Shown: positions 34,801 through 43,414, counted from the stretch's first letter. The stretch is 64,000 bases of DNA from an uncultured Bacteroides sp. (GCF_959029255.1 NZ_CAUFUE010000001.1:124001-188000), one strand, 5' to 3'. The notes: generated by a model not told the origin, from the sequence alone. Made by a program: numbers and translations.

Positions 34801-36187
34801 TGGAGCGTCTATTGAAAACCCAGAAAAAGAGAAGTACGAGAATAAATCCTGCTATCACAAGAAAAAGCATTAAATTCAGTTGTCCGGCTTCTTTCTCCAA
34901 AGCCTGGTACCTGCTTTCCAATTCTTTGTCCTGCCGGGTATCCTCTAGGATATTCAGATAAATATTGCGGTTATAATCAGAATATTCTTTCATCTCCAGT
35001 CCGGCATACGCCACGCTCAATTGCTCCCTGATGCGGGAAATCCATTCAGGAACCGTCTTCAGTTTAAGCTTCATCCAGCCTTTCTCCACAGAAGCTGTAT
35101 TCCTGCGGCCACACGCTTTCAGCCAGTCCAGACTGTCATGGCAATCGTAGAAGCTACGATGATGGTCATTTACACATTCCAAGGCTAGGGTCAAGGTATC
35201 GAGCGCCTCCTTGTAATTGCCATGCGCATTTAGGTATTTACCGATGGAAACGTATGCACCTGCAATCTGGTACAAATCATTATATTGTCTGAATTTCTTC
35301 AAGGCCAACTGCCCCAAACGCATCGGCAACAACGAATCTACCGGTTCGCCAAATTGTTTCAACGCATGCGAGCGTCTGTTCTGGAAAAACTCATAATTCT
35401 CGGGTGAAGCCATCAGGTTAGCCAGTCCCTGCACACCGTTTCCTTCAAAATATAGATACCCTTTGCGGGATGCAATCTTCCACGTAGTATACAGTTGGTC
35501 AAATTCATTCAACCGTTGCTCAGCCGGCGTGTCTCCATCGCACAATGCGGCGGAACCTTTTATGTAATGATAATATAACAATTGATTGGTATCCGTAGCC
35601 AGTTCTTCATGCTTGGGTACTTCATTGATGGATGCCATAGCTTCGGGACGTTGTTGCAGATAATAATAGTATACGGCGGATACAATATAAAACTCCGAAC
35701 GGGCATAAGTCAACCGCATCCTTTCATGTTTGTCCACAAAGAGGTTATTATCTTCGGCAATACGTTTCATACGGCGCAAGGCACTGTTGCGGTAATCATA
35801 AAACTCCTTATTCAGTGCCGTACGTTGATAAATCTTCATCAAACCGACATCTGCGATAAGCAATTCCAGTTCATTCTTTGTCAGGTCGTATACCTCCTTA
35901 TAATATTTTTCCGCTTTCTCGAAATCCATACGCATAAAAGCGCAGAATCCCAGATTATTACACGCCTCTGCTTTTCCCTGTCTATAAAGCCCTACTTCCT
36001 GGTAGGCTTTTGTTGCCGCATGACAGGAAGAATCCAAGTCTTTGTAACGATAAGTATAAGCCGCCTGGTTTAATGAATCAACCAGATGGACTTCTTTGGT
36101 AGGTGCGGTACCCACGCACGAAACGGTTGCTGTTCCCGTCAGGCACAGCAATCCCACTGACAACAATATAGATGAAAGCCGTTTCAC
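31823..36187 (-). CDS. Two-headed lipoprotein sensor kinase (DUF5112/DUF5113-type)
   Basis: A 1454-residue protein started at GTG (36187), because an in-frame TAG lies four codons upstream and the lipobox signal (LTGTATVSC) follows at once. First half: TPR-like periplasmic repeats (about 30-430), a membrane helix (LMLFLVIAGFILVLLFFWVF), then a kinase with N-box MINTLAENARKYTQQGGG, G1 VEDNGCGLSA and G2 KGSGFGLMNCKG. Second half starts like a new lipoprotein (RKVLMVLMAFISLGVTSC, Cys844), with a periplasmic helical domain, a membrane helix (VSILLFAILFFALILGYYIL), a GAF-like domain and STIKHETIYYPNKIKQLI as a possible H-box. Its ATPase region lacks the N-box asparagine (LLESLIEEAL). Likely signals to the regulator downstream. 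Confidence 0.8.
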   Translation of the reverse strand: MKRLSSILLSVGLLCLTGTATVSCVGTAPTKEVHLVDSLNQAAYTYRYKDLDSSCHAATKAYQEVGLYRQGKAEACNNLGFCAFMRMDFEKAEKYYKEVYDLTKNELELLIADVGLMKIYQRTALNKEFYDYRNSALRRMKRIAEDNNLFVDKHERMRLTYARSEFYIVSAVYYYYLQQRPEAMASINEVPKHEELATDTNQLLYYHYIKGSAALCDGDTPAEQRLNEFDQLYTTWKIASRKGYLYFEGNGVQGLANLMASPENYEFFQNRRSHALKQFGEPVDSLLPMRLGQLALKKFRQYNDLYQIAGAYVSIGKYLNAHGNYKEALDTLTLALECVNDHHRSFYDCHDSLDWLKACGRRNTASVEKGWMKLKLKTVPEWISRIREQLSVAYAGLEMKEYSDYNRNIYLNILEDTRQDKELESRYQALEKEAGQLNLMLFLVIAGFILVLLFFWVFNRRSKVRNRLHLHRLQSMLDICQKITASIPADAQTEEEIVEAIEAAVRPEMDALLGTKDICIENGQLVLPQSMGKDERAMVRVITPYIQWALDNGMTSISLGEEQRRLEKQRYIHEKHIAGNKRQNLVKKACLAIVNGIHPYIDRIINEVHKLTGMGYIHEVSIKKEKYQYIDELVTTINEYNDILALWIKMKQGSLSLNIETFELNELFDLLRKGNRAFEMKQLSLEVEPTDACVKADKALTLFMINTLAENARKYTQQGGGVKVYARQETDYVEISVEDNGCGLSAEDVMHIIGEKVYDSKAIGMNNTADREELLKSKGSGFGLMNCKGIIEKYRKTNELFKVCLFNVESSLGKGSRFYFRLPKGIRKVLMVLMAFISLGVTSCSGTTDNISEEIAPDSLSLALQREYEVLLDCASDYANEAYYCNVDGNYEMALQYIDSAMICLNEHYKKYARFPERFMTLTGVGAPAELDWWNELFNSDYHVILDIRNEAAVAFLALKQWDDYSYNNAAYTTLYKLLGEDQSLEEYCRELERSTNNKMVSILLFAILFFALILGYYILYFRKRLVNRWNLEQVLEINKQVFTASVTPAPETEEMLQQEEDALRDIPQRIVNAAFDAVNELLSIDRLSIAVYNDATRRLDYASNPPEELSEEMPEWMKWMQSCFEQEKFVTGNGVQALPLIVEVGETSKCIGVLCLERREGTRQEADHLLLELITRYVAIVIFNAVVKLATKYRDIEVAQDEARRASWEDSVLHVQNMVLDNCLSTIKHETIYYPNKIKQLIGKLRSGQLGESEEQETVAAIGELIEYYKGIFTLLSHCASRQLEEVTFRRTVIAVPDLVTAAEKYFRKMRKEAPAQIDFYTETVNSFVIGDINQLRFLLESLIEEALSVPLGGNIYLRCAVDGEFVRFLFTDTRRQKTREELNQLFYPNLARMTAGERGELRGTEYLICKQIIRDHDEFAGRRGCRINAEPAEEGGFTVYFTIPRKETGHSR

Positions 36188-36191
36188 AAAG

Positions 36192-36199
36192 CAAAGCTA
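36192..36199 (-). promoter_or_regulatory. Candidate -7 box of the sensor gene, almost touching the start codon
   Basis: TAGCTTTG on the minus strand ends four bases from the GTG. If it is used, the mRNA would be leaderless or nearly so. Confidence 0.4.
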
Positions 36200-36266
36200 C
36201 GAATAAATCTGGGAAAGAAAAATATTTTTTCTACAATAAGTCTTGTATTATGTAACGGGAAATTCA

Positions 36267-36274
36267 TACCTTTG
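36267..36274 (+). promoter_or_regulatory. Bacteroides promoter of prs
   Basis: TACCTTTG with a TTG (36244-36246) 20 bases upstream, fitting the Bacteroides -33/-7 spacing. The leader is about 30 bases. Confidence 0.65.
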
Positions 36275-36310
36275 CATGCAAATTAACAAATAGGTAACAT
36301 CTATTACAAA

Positions 36311-37249
36311 ATGAGCGAAAAAGCACCCTTTATGGTATTCTCCGGAACAAATTCGAGATACCTTGCAGAGAAAATCTGTGCCAGCCTTGATTGCCCTCTA
36401 GGAAAGATGAATATCACCCACTTTGCTGATGGTGAATTCGCTGTTTCTTATGAAGAATCTATCCGTGGCGCAAATGTATTCCTGGTTCAATCCACATTCC
36501 CTAATTCCGACAACTTAATGGAACTTTTGCTGATGGTTGACGCAGCAAAAAGAGCTTCGGCTAAAAGCATTATCGCTGTCATTCCGTATTTTGGTTGGGC
36601 ACGTCAAGACAGAAAAGACAAACCTCGTGTATCCATTGGCGCTAAGTTGGTGGCCGATTTGCTGTCAGTAGCAGGTATCGATCGTTTGATTACAATGGAC
36701 CTTCATGCTGACCAAATTCAAGGCTTCTTCGATATTCCGGTGGATCATCTTTATGCATCAGCAGTATTCCTCCCCTATATTGAATCTTTGAAATTAGAAG
36801 ATTTGGTCATTGCAACACCTGATGTAGGTGGTTCAAAGCGCGCCAGCACCTTCTCAAAATATCTCGGTGTACCTTTGGTACTGTGCAATAAGACACGTGA
36901 AAAAGCCAATGTAGTTGCCACTATGCAGATTATCGGTGATGTCAAAGGTAAGAATGTAGTTTTGGTGGATGATATCGTCGATACAGCCGGAACGATTACC
37001 AAGGCAGCCAATATCATGCTGGAAGCCGGAGCCGCATCTGTTCGCGCTATTGCCAGCCACTGCGTGATGTCTGATCCCGCATCATTCCGCGTACAAGAAT
37101 CCGGTTTGACGGAAATGGTATTTACAGATAGTATTCCTTACTCTAAGAAATGCGCCAAGGTGAAACAATTAAGCATTGCCGATATGTTTGCCGAAACCAT
37201 TAAGAGAGTGATGAACAACGAATCAATCAGTTCACAATACATTATCTAA
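36311..37249 (+). CDS. prs: Ribose-phosphate pyrophosphokinase
   Basis: A 312-residue cytoplasmic enzyme that makes PRPP from ribose-5-phosphate and ATP for nucleotide, NAD, histidine and tryptophan synthesis. Seen: FSGTNSRYLAEKIC at the start, ARQDRKDKPRVSIGAKLVA with the flexible catalytic loop, TMDLHADQIQGFFDIPVDHL (metal-binding signature) and the PRPP loop VVLVDDIVDTAGTITKA. Length is standard for class I Prs. It has its own promoter and a strong bidirectional terminator. Confidence 0.96.
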   Translation: MSEKAPFMVFSGTNSRYLAEKICASLDCPLGKMNITHFADGEFAVSYEESIRGANVFLVQSTFPNSDNLMELLLMVDAAKRASAKSIIAVIPYFGWARQDRKDKPRVSIGAKLVADLLSVAGIDRLITMDLHADQIQGFFDIPVDHLYASAVFLPYIESLKLEDLVIATPDVGGSKRASTFSKYLGVPLVLCNKTREKANVVATMQIIGDVKGKNVVLVDDIVDTAGTITKAANIMLEAGAASVRAIASHCVMSDPASFRVQESGLTEMVFTDSIPYSKKCAKVKQLSIADMFAETIKRVMNNESISSQYII

Positions 37250-37266
37250 AAACTACGCTTTTAGAT

Positions 37267-37347
37267 AATTAGAAATTAAGAATTAAAGGCTGCGCATCAC
37301 CGTTATATGACGGACATTGCGCAGCCTTTAATTTTTAATTTCTAATT
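37267..37347. terminator. Bidirectional terminator between prs and the MORN gene
   Basis: Two 30-base arms (37267-37296 and 37318-37347) pair with one mismatch through GGCTGCGCA/TGCGCAGCC. An inner CCGT/ACGG hairpin lies in the loop and A/T-rich flanks serve both strands. Confidence 0.88.
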
Positions 37348-37348
37348 T

Positions 37349-38509
37349 TTAATTTTCCAGCCTTCCCATCTTATAATTTCCTTTCCGTATCACCTTTCCG
37401 TTCTTATCCGTTTCTACGAAAGGACCATTCTTCTTTCCTTGTTTGAAGAAGCCTTCATAGCGGTTACCGTTCTTGTCTTCCTGGACACCACTACCCTCTT
37501 CCATCCCATTTACAAAGCCTCCTTTATATTTGGTACCGTCAGTCTGTTTCAAAACGCCCTGTCCGTTGAACTTGTTGTCTTTCCACTCGCCTTCGTAAGA
37601 ATCGCCTACATTCCATTTATATTTACCATATCCATTACGCTGGTTGTCTTTCCATTCACCATCATATACAGCACCGTTAGCCCACGTAAACGTACCATGT
37701 CCATCCTGCATACCGTCTTTGAAGTTTCCTACATACTTATCCCCGTTGACTACATAGTAGATACCTTCGCCTGTGCGCGTACCTTGTACATAAGAACCCT
37801 CGTAACGGTCACCCGTATGGAAGAAATAGATACCTTTACCATGTTGAATGTCTTCTTTCCAATCGCCTACGTATTTATCCCCGTTGGCATACTCAAAAGT
37901 ACCTTTACCGTCCCGGACATCGTTTTTCCAGTGCCCGTCATATTTACAACCGTCGTTCCACACCAACGTTCCGTTACCATCTTTTTTGTCATTCTTCCAA
38001 GAGCCCACATATTTAGACCCATTTTTCCAGGTATAGACACCTTGACCTTCACGTTTGTCGTTTGCCCAGTCTCCTTCATAAATATCACCGTTATAATAGT
38101 ACATCGTACCCTTGCCATGCTGGAAGTCCTGATACCACATGCCATCATAACGATTATTATTCATGAAATAATAAATGCCCCTGCCATGCTGTTGGTCTTG
38201 AAACCACTGTCCATCATATTTCTCGCCATCGGGGAAAGTATAAACACCGTATCCTTCACGTTTACCTTTTACATATTCTCCTTCGTACACATCTCCATTC
38301 TTGAAGACTGTTTTACCCTTTCCATTGGGTTTTCGGCCTTTTATTTCGCCCGTGTACACCGAACCGTCTTTAAATGTATAAGTTCCGATTTTTATCTCTG
38401 ACGAAAACGTACTTTTTATTTTATCAAAGAAGCCACCTTTTTTCTCTTGGGCCGTGGCACCGCCCTGTGACAGGAATACCAGAATAAGCGCAGTATATAG
38501 ATATTTCAT
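37349..38509 (-). CDS. Secreted MORN-repeat protein (14 repeats)
   Basis: A 386-residue protein with signal peptide MKYLYTALILVFLSQGGATAQ, then 14 consecutive 23-residue MORN repeats. Each starts with Y-x-G (YTGEI, YEGEY, YDGQW, YDGMW, YEGDW, YVGSW, YDGHW, YVGDW, YEGSY, YVGNF, YDGEW, YEGEW, YKGGF, YEGFF) and has a central G-x-G. Such repeats form an elongated antiparallel beta scaffold and in some proteins bind lipids. No other domain is present. A -7 box lies on the same strand at 38544-38551. Function of the bacterial secreted forms is unknown. Confidence 0.9.
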   Translation of the reverse strand: MKYLYTALILVFLSQGGATAQEKKGGFFDKIKSTFSSEIKIGTYTFKDGSVYTGEIKGRKPNGKGKTVFKNGDVYEGEYVKGKREGYGVYTFPDGEKYDGQWFQDQQHGRGIYYFMNNNRYDGMWYQDFQHGKGTMYYYNGDIYEGDWANDKREGQGVYTWKNGSKYVGSWKNDKKDGNGTLVWNDGCKYDGHWKNDVRDGKGTFEYANGDKYVGDWKEDIQHGKGIYFFHTGDRYEGSYVQGTRTGEGIYYVVNGDKYVGNFKDGMQDGHGTFTWANGAVYDGEWKDNQRNGYGKYKWNVGDSYEGEWKDNKFNGQGVLKQTDGTKYKGGFVNGMEEGSGVQEDKNGNRYEGFFKQGKKNGPFVETDKNGKVIRKGNYKMGRLEN

Positions 38510-38543
38510 TTTGGGTTACAAGTTTCTAAAATTAGGATTTGGA

Positions 38544-38551
38544 CAAAGATA
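38544..38551 (-). promoter_or_regulatory. Bacteroides -7 box of the MORN gene
   Basis: TATCTTTG on the minus strand, 35 bases upstream of the ATG. Confidence 0.6.
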
Positions 38552-38589
38552 CGATTTATCTGCCAAAACATAGGGAAGCTTTCCGTTTT

Positions 38590-39885
38590 TTATGACATTT
38601 TTTTGCCGGATATGACTTCTTTTAAAATCTCTTTGCACAAATGCTTTCCGGCAAGATTGCGTATTTCTTCCGGCGTAACTTCCCGTATAGCATCCAGTAC
38701 GTCCGTAAAATAAGTATCCTGAAGTTTGGAAACCTGTACGAATATCCAGGAATCCGCTAATGAAAAAGCCGACTCATAACTACGGTAAGTATCACCGAGC
38801 ATATAATTTTTTACCATGGTAAGTTCTTCATTGGAGACAAGTTCATTTTGTAACCGGTCTATCTCATGATAAACTTCACCAATGAGAGGCTCAACAAACT
38901 CATTCGCGGTTTCTGCATTCACCACCAATAAACCTTTTCCGGGATAAGGCATCATTCCTGCCGAGATACCATACGTGTATCCTTTCTCCTCACGAATATT
39001 GGACATCAACCTGCTCCCGAAATAGCCTCCGAACAGAGTGACCAGCACGCGCGCTTTCAAATAATCGGGATGACTACGCTCCATGGAGAGCATCCCCATA
39101 CGGACAGCGCTTTGCAAGGCATCGGCACGTTCCACGAATATACGTTTTTCATCAGAGGATAACGGCGAATAGTCCTTTTTCTCCGGTTTGAGGAAGTCTC
39201 TGCCGAACGGCTCACTTCCAAAAAGACTTTCAATCCGCCGGATACAGTCGTCATTTACTTTGCCGGAAAGGTAAATGCTGCAATTCGCAGAATGATAATG
39301 GCGGTTATAAAACTCCCGCAAAACCTCAGGGGTTATACGATGATAATCTTCCTCTTCTACCAAACGCCCCGTAGGATGTTGTTCACCATATACAGCCTTC
39401 ACCAATGCACGGTGGGCCAAAAAATCCACCTTAGAGGAATTAACCAGAAATTGCTGGATATTATTATTGATAATCACGTCCAATTCCTTTTCAGGAAAAA
39501 CGGGTTCCTTTACAATGGATTCCAATATATCCAGCGTTTGGGGTAGATATTTATTTAAGGAATAAAGTGTGATATACGCATATTCCGACGCACTGGACAA
39601 TTCCAGCCATGCTCCATAGTAGTCCAATCGCTCGGCTATCTCCGAAGCACTCAAACGTTGTGTACCCTCACGCAGCATGCGATTGGTAAAAAGTGCCTGC
39701 AACGGTTGTGACTGCTGCCAACGCCCGCCTTCCATCAGCAAGTCAATGCGCACAACTTCATTTTCACCACTATCGAGTACATTCAACGGCACGCCGTTAG
39801 GCATAACCATCCGCAGAGGTACTTGTACGGCCAGTTGTTCCACATCCCTCAATTTAGGCTGAACTGCTCTGTCTAGAAGTATCAT
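38590..39885 (-). CDS. M16-family protein lacking the zinc motif
   Basis: A 431-residue, single-chain M16 (insulinase/PqqF) protein without a signal peptide. The two M16 halves are visible: LNVLDSGENEVVRIDLLMEGG at the start and the second half with REEKGYTYGISAGMMPYPGKG. At the place of the catalytic HxxEH the sequence is ALFTNRMLREGTQRL, so the zinc ligands are missing. Such dead subunits usually pair with an active M16 partner in a heterodimer, or act as chaperones. Partner not in this window. It is the last gene of the PBP1A-FolK-KdsB operon, 16 bases after kdsB. Confidence 0.85.
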   Translation of the reverse strand: MILLDRAVQPKLRDVEQLAVQVPLRMVMPNGVPLNVLDSGENEVVRIDLLMEGGRWQQSQPLQALFTNRMLREGTQRLSASEIAERLDYYGAWLELSSASEYAYITLYSLNKYLPQTLDILESIVKEPVFPEKELDVIINNNIQQFLVNSSKVDFLAHRALVKAVYGEQHPTGRLVEEEDYHRITPEVLREFYNRHYHSANCSIYLSGKVNDDCIRRIESLFGSEPFGRDFLKPEKKDYSPLSSDEKRIFVERADALQSAVRMGMLSMERSHPDYLKARVLVTLFGGYFGSRLMSNIREEKGYTYGISAGMMPYPGKGLLVVNAETANEFVEPLIGEVYHEIDRLQNELVSNEELTMVKNYMLGDTYRSYESAFSLADSWIFVQVSKLQDTYFTDVLDAIREVTPEEIRNLAGKHLCKEILKEVISGKKMS

Positions 39886-39901
39886 CCGGCAATATCTCCG
39901 A

Positions 39902-40657
39902 TTAGCGGGTTTGTGATTTCAAAAACAACTCTGCATGCTCCAAATCTTGTGGGGTATCTATACCGATGGTTTCCACTTCGGTGATACCCGCTTTGATGGT
40001 ATATCCATTCTCCAGCCAACGTAGCTGTTCCAATGATTCTGCCAGTTCAAGGGTTGACTGGGGAAGTGCGGTTATTTCTTTCAGCACTTCTACACGATAG
40101 GCATACAAACCGATGTGTTTATAATAAGTATGGTTCCTCAACCAGTCTTTTTTCTCCGCATTACGCTGATAGGGAATAATGGAACGGCTGAAGTATAGCG
40201 CGTTCATATTTCTATTCAACACCACTTTGGGAGAGTTTACATTCTCTAAACCCTCCAATCCATTATCAACCGTGAAGGGCTTTACGAGTGTTGCGATTTG
40301 TGTAGTAGGGTCATCAAAACAGACCTTCACCGTCTCCAGTTGTGAAGCCTGTATAAAAGGCTCGTCTCCCTGAATGTTCACCACGACATCGAAATGTCCG
40401 CCTATTTTTGTACATGCCTCGTAGCAACGGTCCGTACCACTTTTATGGTGTACGGAGGTCATAACAACCTTACCGCCGAAAGCTTTTACAGCAGCTTCAA
40501 TACGTTCGTCATCGGTAGCCACGTAGGCATCATCCAGAATACCAGCTACCTGTTCATATACCCGTTGTATGACGGTTTTGCCACCCAACAAAGCCAATGG
40601 CTTGGCCGGAAAACGCGTTGATGCGTAACGGGCAGGGATAATTCCTAAAAATTTCAT
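39902..40657 (-). CDS. kdsB: 3-deoxy-manno-octulosonate cytidylyltransferase
   Basis: A 251-residue enzyme making CMP-Kdo, the activated sugar for the inner core of lipopolysaccharide. Motifs: IPARYASTRFPAKPLALLGG (CTP-binding loop), YVATDDERIE, MTSVHHKSGTDRCYEA, VVNIQGDEPFI and YKHIGLYAYRVEVL. Full length. The ATG overlaps the stop of the folK-like gene by one base, so expression is coupled. Confidence 0.95.
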   Translation of the reverse strand: MKFLGIIPARYASTRFPAKPLALLGGKTVIQRVYEQVAGILDDAYVATDDERIEAAVKAFGGKVVMTSVHHKSGTDRCYEACTKIGGHFDVVVNIQGDEPFIQASQLETVKVCFDDPTTQIATLVKPFTVDNGLEGLENVNSPKVVLNRNMNALYFSRSIIPYQRNAEKKDWLRNHTYYKHIGLYAYRVEVLKEITALPQSTLELAESLEQLRWLENGYTIKAGITEVETIGIDTPQDLEHAELFLKSQTR

Positions 40658-41022
40658 TATAATAGTTCTTTCAATCCTCGTATTATATAATCTCGCTTCA
40701 TATCCTCCGGTTTATAAATCGTTTCGTCACAAGACAAAAGATCAATATCCAACCGGACAATTTCTTGTTCCTTTTCCTCAGGCTTCCTTCCGGCTTCACG
40801 CTCAATACTTTTCAGATGTGAAGAAATCTCTTCAACCTGTTTGCTCGAAACGAAACGCGCTACCTGATTGGAAAACAAGGCCGGCCTCCTGAAACACAAA
40901 GGTTTCGTCTCTTCTTCTTTAGAAAAACGGACATCAGGAAAAAGTTCGGATAACCTTTTACGCGCCAATGCCAAATTGTCTTTCCGCTGCTCGTTGCTTC
41001 CAATACTGATAGTGTAGACCAT
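40657..41022 (-). CDS. FolK-like pterin pyrophosphokinase
   Basis: Start chosen at the ATG of MVYTISIGSNEQRKDNLALA, giving 121 residues. ISIGSNEQRKDNLALARKRL matches the HPPK N terminus and EREAGRKPEEKEQEIVRLDIDLLSC its ATP/metal motif, where the usual P-R-x-x-D-x-D appears as IVRLDIDLL. The enzyme would transfer pyrophosphate to 6-hydroxymethyl-dihydropterin in folate synthesis. It is some 40 residues shorter than E. coli FolK, so activity is less certain than family. It sits between PBP1A and kdsB. Confidence 0.72.
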   Translation of the reverse strand: MVYTISIGSNEQRKDNLALARKRLSELFPDVRFSKEEETKPLCFRRPALFSNQVARFVSSKQVEEISSHLKSIEREAGRKPEEKEQEIVRLDIDLLSCDETIYKPEDMKRDYIIRGLKELL

Positions 41023-41060
41023 TTGAACGAATAATTGATAATAGATAATTGACAATACCG

Positions 41061-43394
41061 TTAATCAAATAAATCATCCAAGCCCATGTCCGGAGTCGGC
41101 TCGCTTCCTTCTTCTCCATTATCTTTGCATGGGTCAAACCCCTCAGGCAACTTGAAAGTCTCAGTTTCATCGTAGCCCAAAGATTTGTCACCATATACTT
41201 TCACCATATATTTCGCCCAGATAGGAAGTGCCATCGAAGCACCTTGGCCGTGAAGCATCGTGTCAAAATGGATATCGCGGTCTTCACCGCCCACCCAGCA
41301 ACCGGATACCAGCGACGGGGTAAAGCCCATAAACCAACCATCGGCGTTGAAGTTCGTCGTACCGGTTTTACCACCCATATCAGCTTTTACACCCAAACGA
41401 CGAACACGTCCACCGGTACCCTCATTAATCACGGCACGCAACATTACCAACATCTTATAAGCGCTGGATGCACTGATAACCTCCTGCATCTCAGGCGAGA
41501 AAGTCGCCAATACGTTGCCGTCATTATCTTCAATCCGCGTCACAAACAACGGAGCTACCCGGATGCCTTTATTGGGGAAAGCCGTATAGGCGCTTACCAT
41601 TTCACCTACGGAGATTTCACAAGGTCCAAGGCTCAGAGAAACAGAAGGCACAATCTCACGGTTCCGCACACCGAACGTATGTATCAGGCGTTTCAGGTTA
41701 TAAGGATTGAGCTTACTCATCAGATAAGCGGTTATCCAGTTGTCCGAATTTGCCAATCCCCATTTCACAGTTACCATTTCACCATAACGTTTCTTATTGG
41801 CGTTGCGCGGTGTCCATGGCTTTCCGTTTTCATCAAATAAAGTGTATTCCACATGACGTACCTCATCACACGGAGAGAAACCATTTTCCATCGCCAAAGT
41901 ATAAAGGAAAGGCTTGACGGTAGAACCCACCTGGCGGCGTCCCACCATAGCCATGTCATACTGGAAATAATGATAATTCGGTCCGCCTACATACGCTTTC
42001 ACATGTCCGTTATGCGGATCCATGGACATGAAACCGGCACGTAGGAAGAACTTATAATAACGTATGGAATCCATCGGGGTCATAATAGTATCCTTATCTC
42101 CCTCCCAACTGAATACAGACATTTCTTGTGGAGTGTCGAACGCTTTTTTAATTTCCGCCTCCGATGCTCCCGCATTCTTCATGATGCGATAACGGTCTGA
42201 TTGATGCATGGCGCGTCCCAAGATTTCATCCACTTGTTCCTGGGTCAACCTAAATGTATAAGGAGCTTTCTTCGCGCCTTTCTTTTCTTTGAAGAAATAA
42301 CCTTGCAATTCTTTCAGATGTTCGGTCACTGCGTCTTCCGCATATTTTTGCATACGCGAATCAAGGGTAGTATAAATCTTCAATCCATCCGTATACAAAT
42401 TATATTTACTGCCATCTTTCTTTGTGTTCTTTTCACACCATCCAAACAAAGGATTATTTTCCCAATCGAGGGAATCTTCATAATACTTCTGCATCTGCCA
42501 GCCACGATAATTGGCTTTCTCGGGCTTTTTAGCGTTGAGTACCCCACGCAGATATTCGCGGAAATAAGTGGCAAGCCCTTCTTTATGGTCTACACGGTTA
42601 TATTTCAGTTTCAACGGCAAGGCTTGTAAAGAATCGCACTCCTGCGCTGTGATATAACCGGCTTTACGCATCTGGTCGAGTACCACATTCCTACGCCCAC
42701 GGGCACGCTCGTTATAGCGCACCGGATTGTAAAGAGAAGGATTTTTACACATTCCCACCAGCGTAGCGGCTTCCTCTATTTTTAAATCCCTCGGTTCACA
42801 ACCAAAATAGGTGAATGCGGCTGTTTTTACACCCACCGCATTGTTCAGGAAGTCAAACTTATTGAGGTACATCGTCAAGATTTCCTCTTTGGTGTAGTAA
42901 CGCTCCAATTTAACGGCAATTACCCACTCGATAGGTTTCTGAAACAAACGTTCCATAATATTGTCGGCACTGGGCGAATAAAGCTGTTTGGACAACTGCT
43001 GCGTGATAGTACTACCCCCACCAGCATTTTTCTGCATCAACAACCCACGCTTTACAATAGCACGGAACAAAGCGATGGCATCGATACCCGAATGTTCGGC
43101 AAAACGGACATCTTCCGTCGCAATCAGGGCATTTATAATATGTGGAGATAAATCCTGATATCCCACAAATACACGATTTTCCTTACTATAAGAATAAGTG
43201 CCCAATACTTTTCCGTCTTCGGAAAACACTTCTGTCGCAAATTTATAATTAGGATTTTCCAGGTCTTCTACGGGAGGCATATAACCTATCCAGCCTTTCG
43301 CTATCGAGAAAAATATGATGACGCACACCAGTACAATAAATGCGATGAAAATCCAGAGTGCTGTAATGACTTTCTTTATCATGTTTGGTTTCAA
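41061..43394 (-). CDS. Class A penicillin-binding protein 1A
   Basis: A 777-residue bifunctional cell-wall synthase. N-terminal membrane helix (about 6-29), then a GT51 transglycosylase with the catalytic glutamate in ALIATEDVRFAEHSGID and GGSTITQQLSKQLYS. The transpeptidase domain has SxxK at GSTVKPFLYTLA, SxN at ANSDNW and KTG at MGGKTGTTNFNADGW. The C-terminal tail is acidic. It acts in the periplasm to polymerise and cross-link peptidoglycan. First gene of an envelope/folate operon, with a -7 box at 43415-43422. Confidence 0.94.
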   Translation of the reverse strand: MKPNMIKKVITALWIFIAFIVLVCVIIFFSIAKGWIGYMPPVEDLENPNYKFATEVFSEDGKVLGTYSYSKENRVFVGYQDLSPHIINALIATEDVRFAEHSGIDAIALFRAIVKRGLLMQKNAGGGSTITQQLSKQLYSPSADNIMERLFQKPIEWVIAVKLERYYTKEEILTMYLNKFDFLNNAVGVKTAAFTYFGCEPRDLKIEEAATLVGMCKNPSLYNPVRYNERARGRRNVVLDQMRKAGYITAQECDSLQALPLKLKYNRVDHKEGLATYFREYLRGVLNAKKPEKANYRGWQMQKYYEDSLDWENNPLFGWCEKNTKKDGSKYNLYTDGLKIYTTLDSRMQKYAEDAVTEHLKELQGYFFKEKKGAKKAPYTFRLTQEQVDEILGRAMHQSDRYRIMKNAGASEAEIKKAFDTPQEMSVFSWEGDKDTIMTPMDSIRYYKFFLRAGFMSMDPHNGHVKAYVGGPNYHYFQYDMAMVGRRQVGSTVKPFLYTLAMENGFSPCDEVRHVEYTLFDENGKPWTPRNANKKRYGEMVTVKWGLANSDNWITAYLMSKLNPYNLKRLIHTFGVRNREIVPSVSLSLGPCEISVGEMVSAYTAFPNKGIRVAPLFVTRIEDNDGNVLATFSPEMQEVISASSAYKMLVMLRAVINEGTGGRVRRLGVKADMGGKTGTTNFNADGWFMGFTPSLVSGCWVGGEDRDIHFDTMLHGQGASMALPIWAKYMVKVYGDKSLGYDETETFKLPEGFDPCKDNGEEGSEPTPDMGLDDLFD

Positions 43395-43414
43395 AAAATT
43401 ATAATTTCCGAATG

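Noticed and set aside
37439..38401. 320-residue plus-strand open frame opposite the MORN gene
   Set aside because: It arises from the regular 69-base MORN repeats read on the other strand; its hydrophobic periodicity is an artefact of that repeat.
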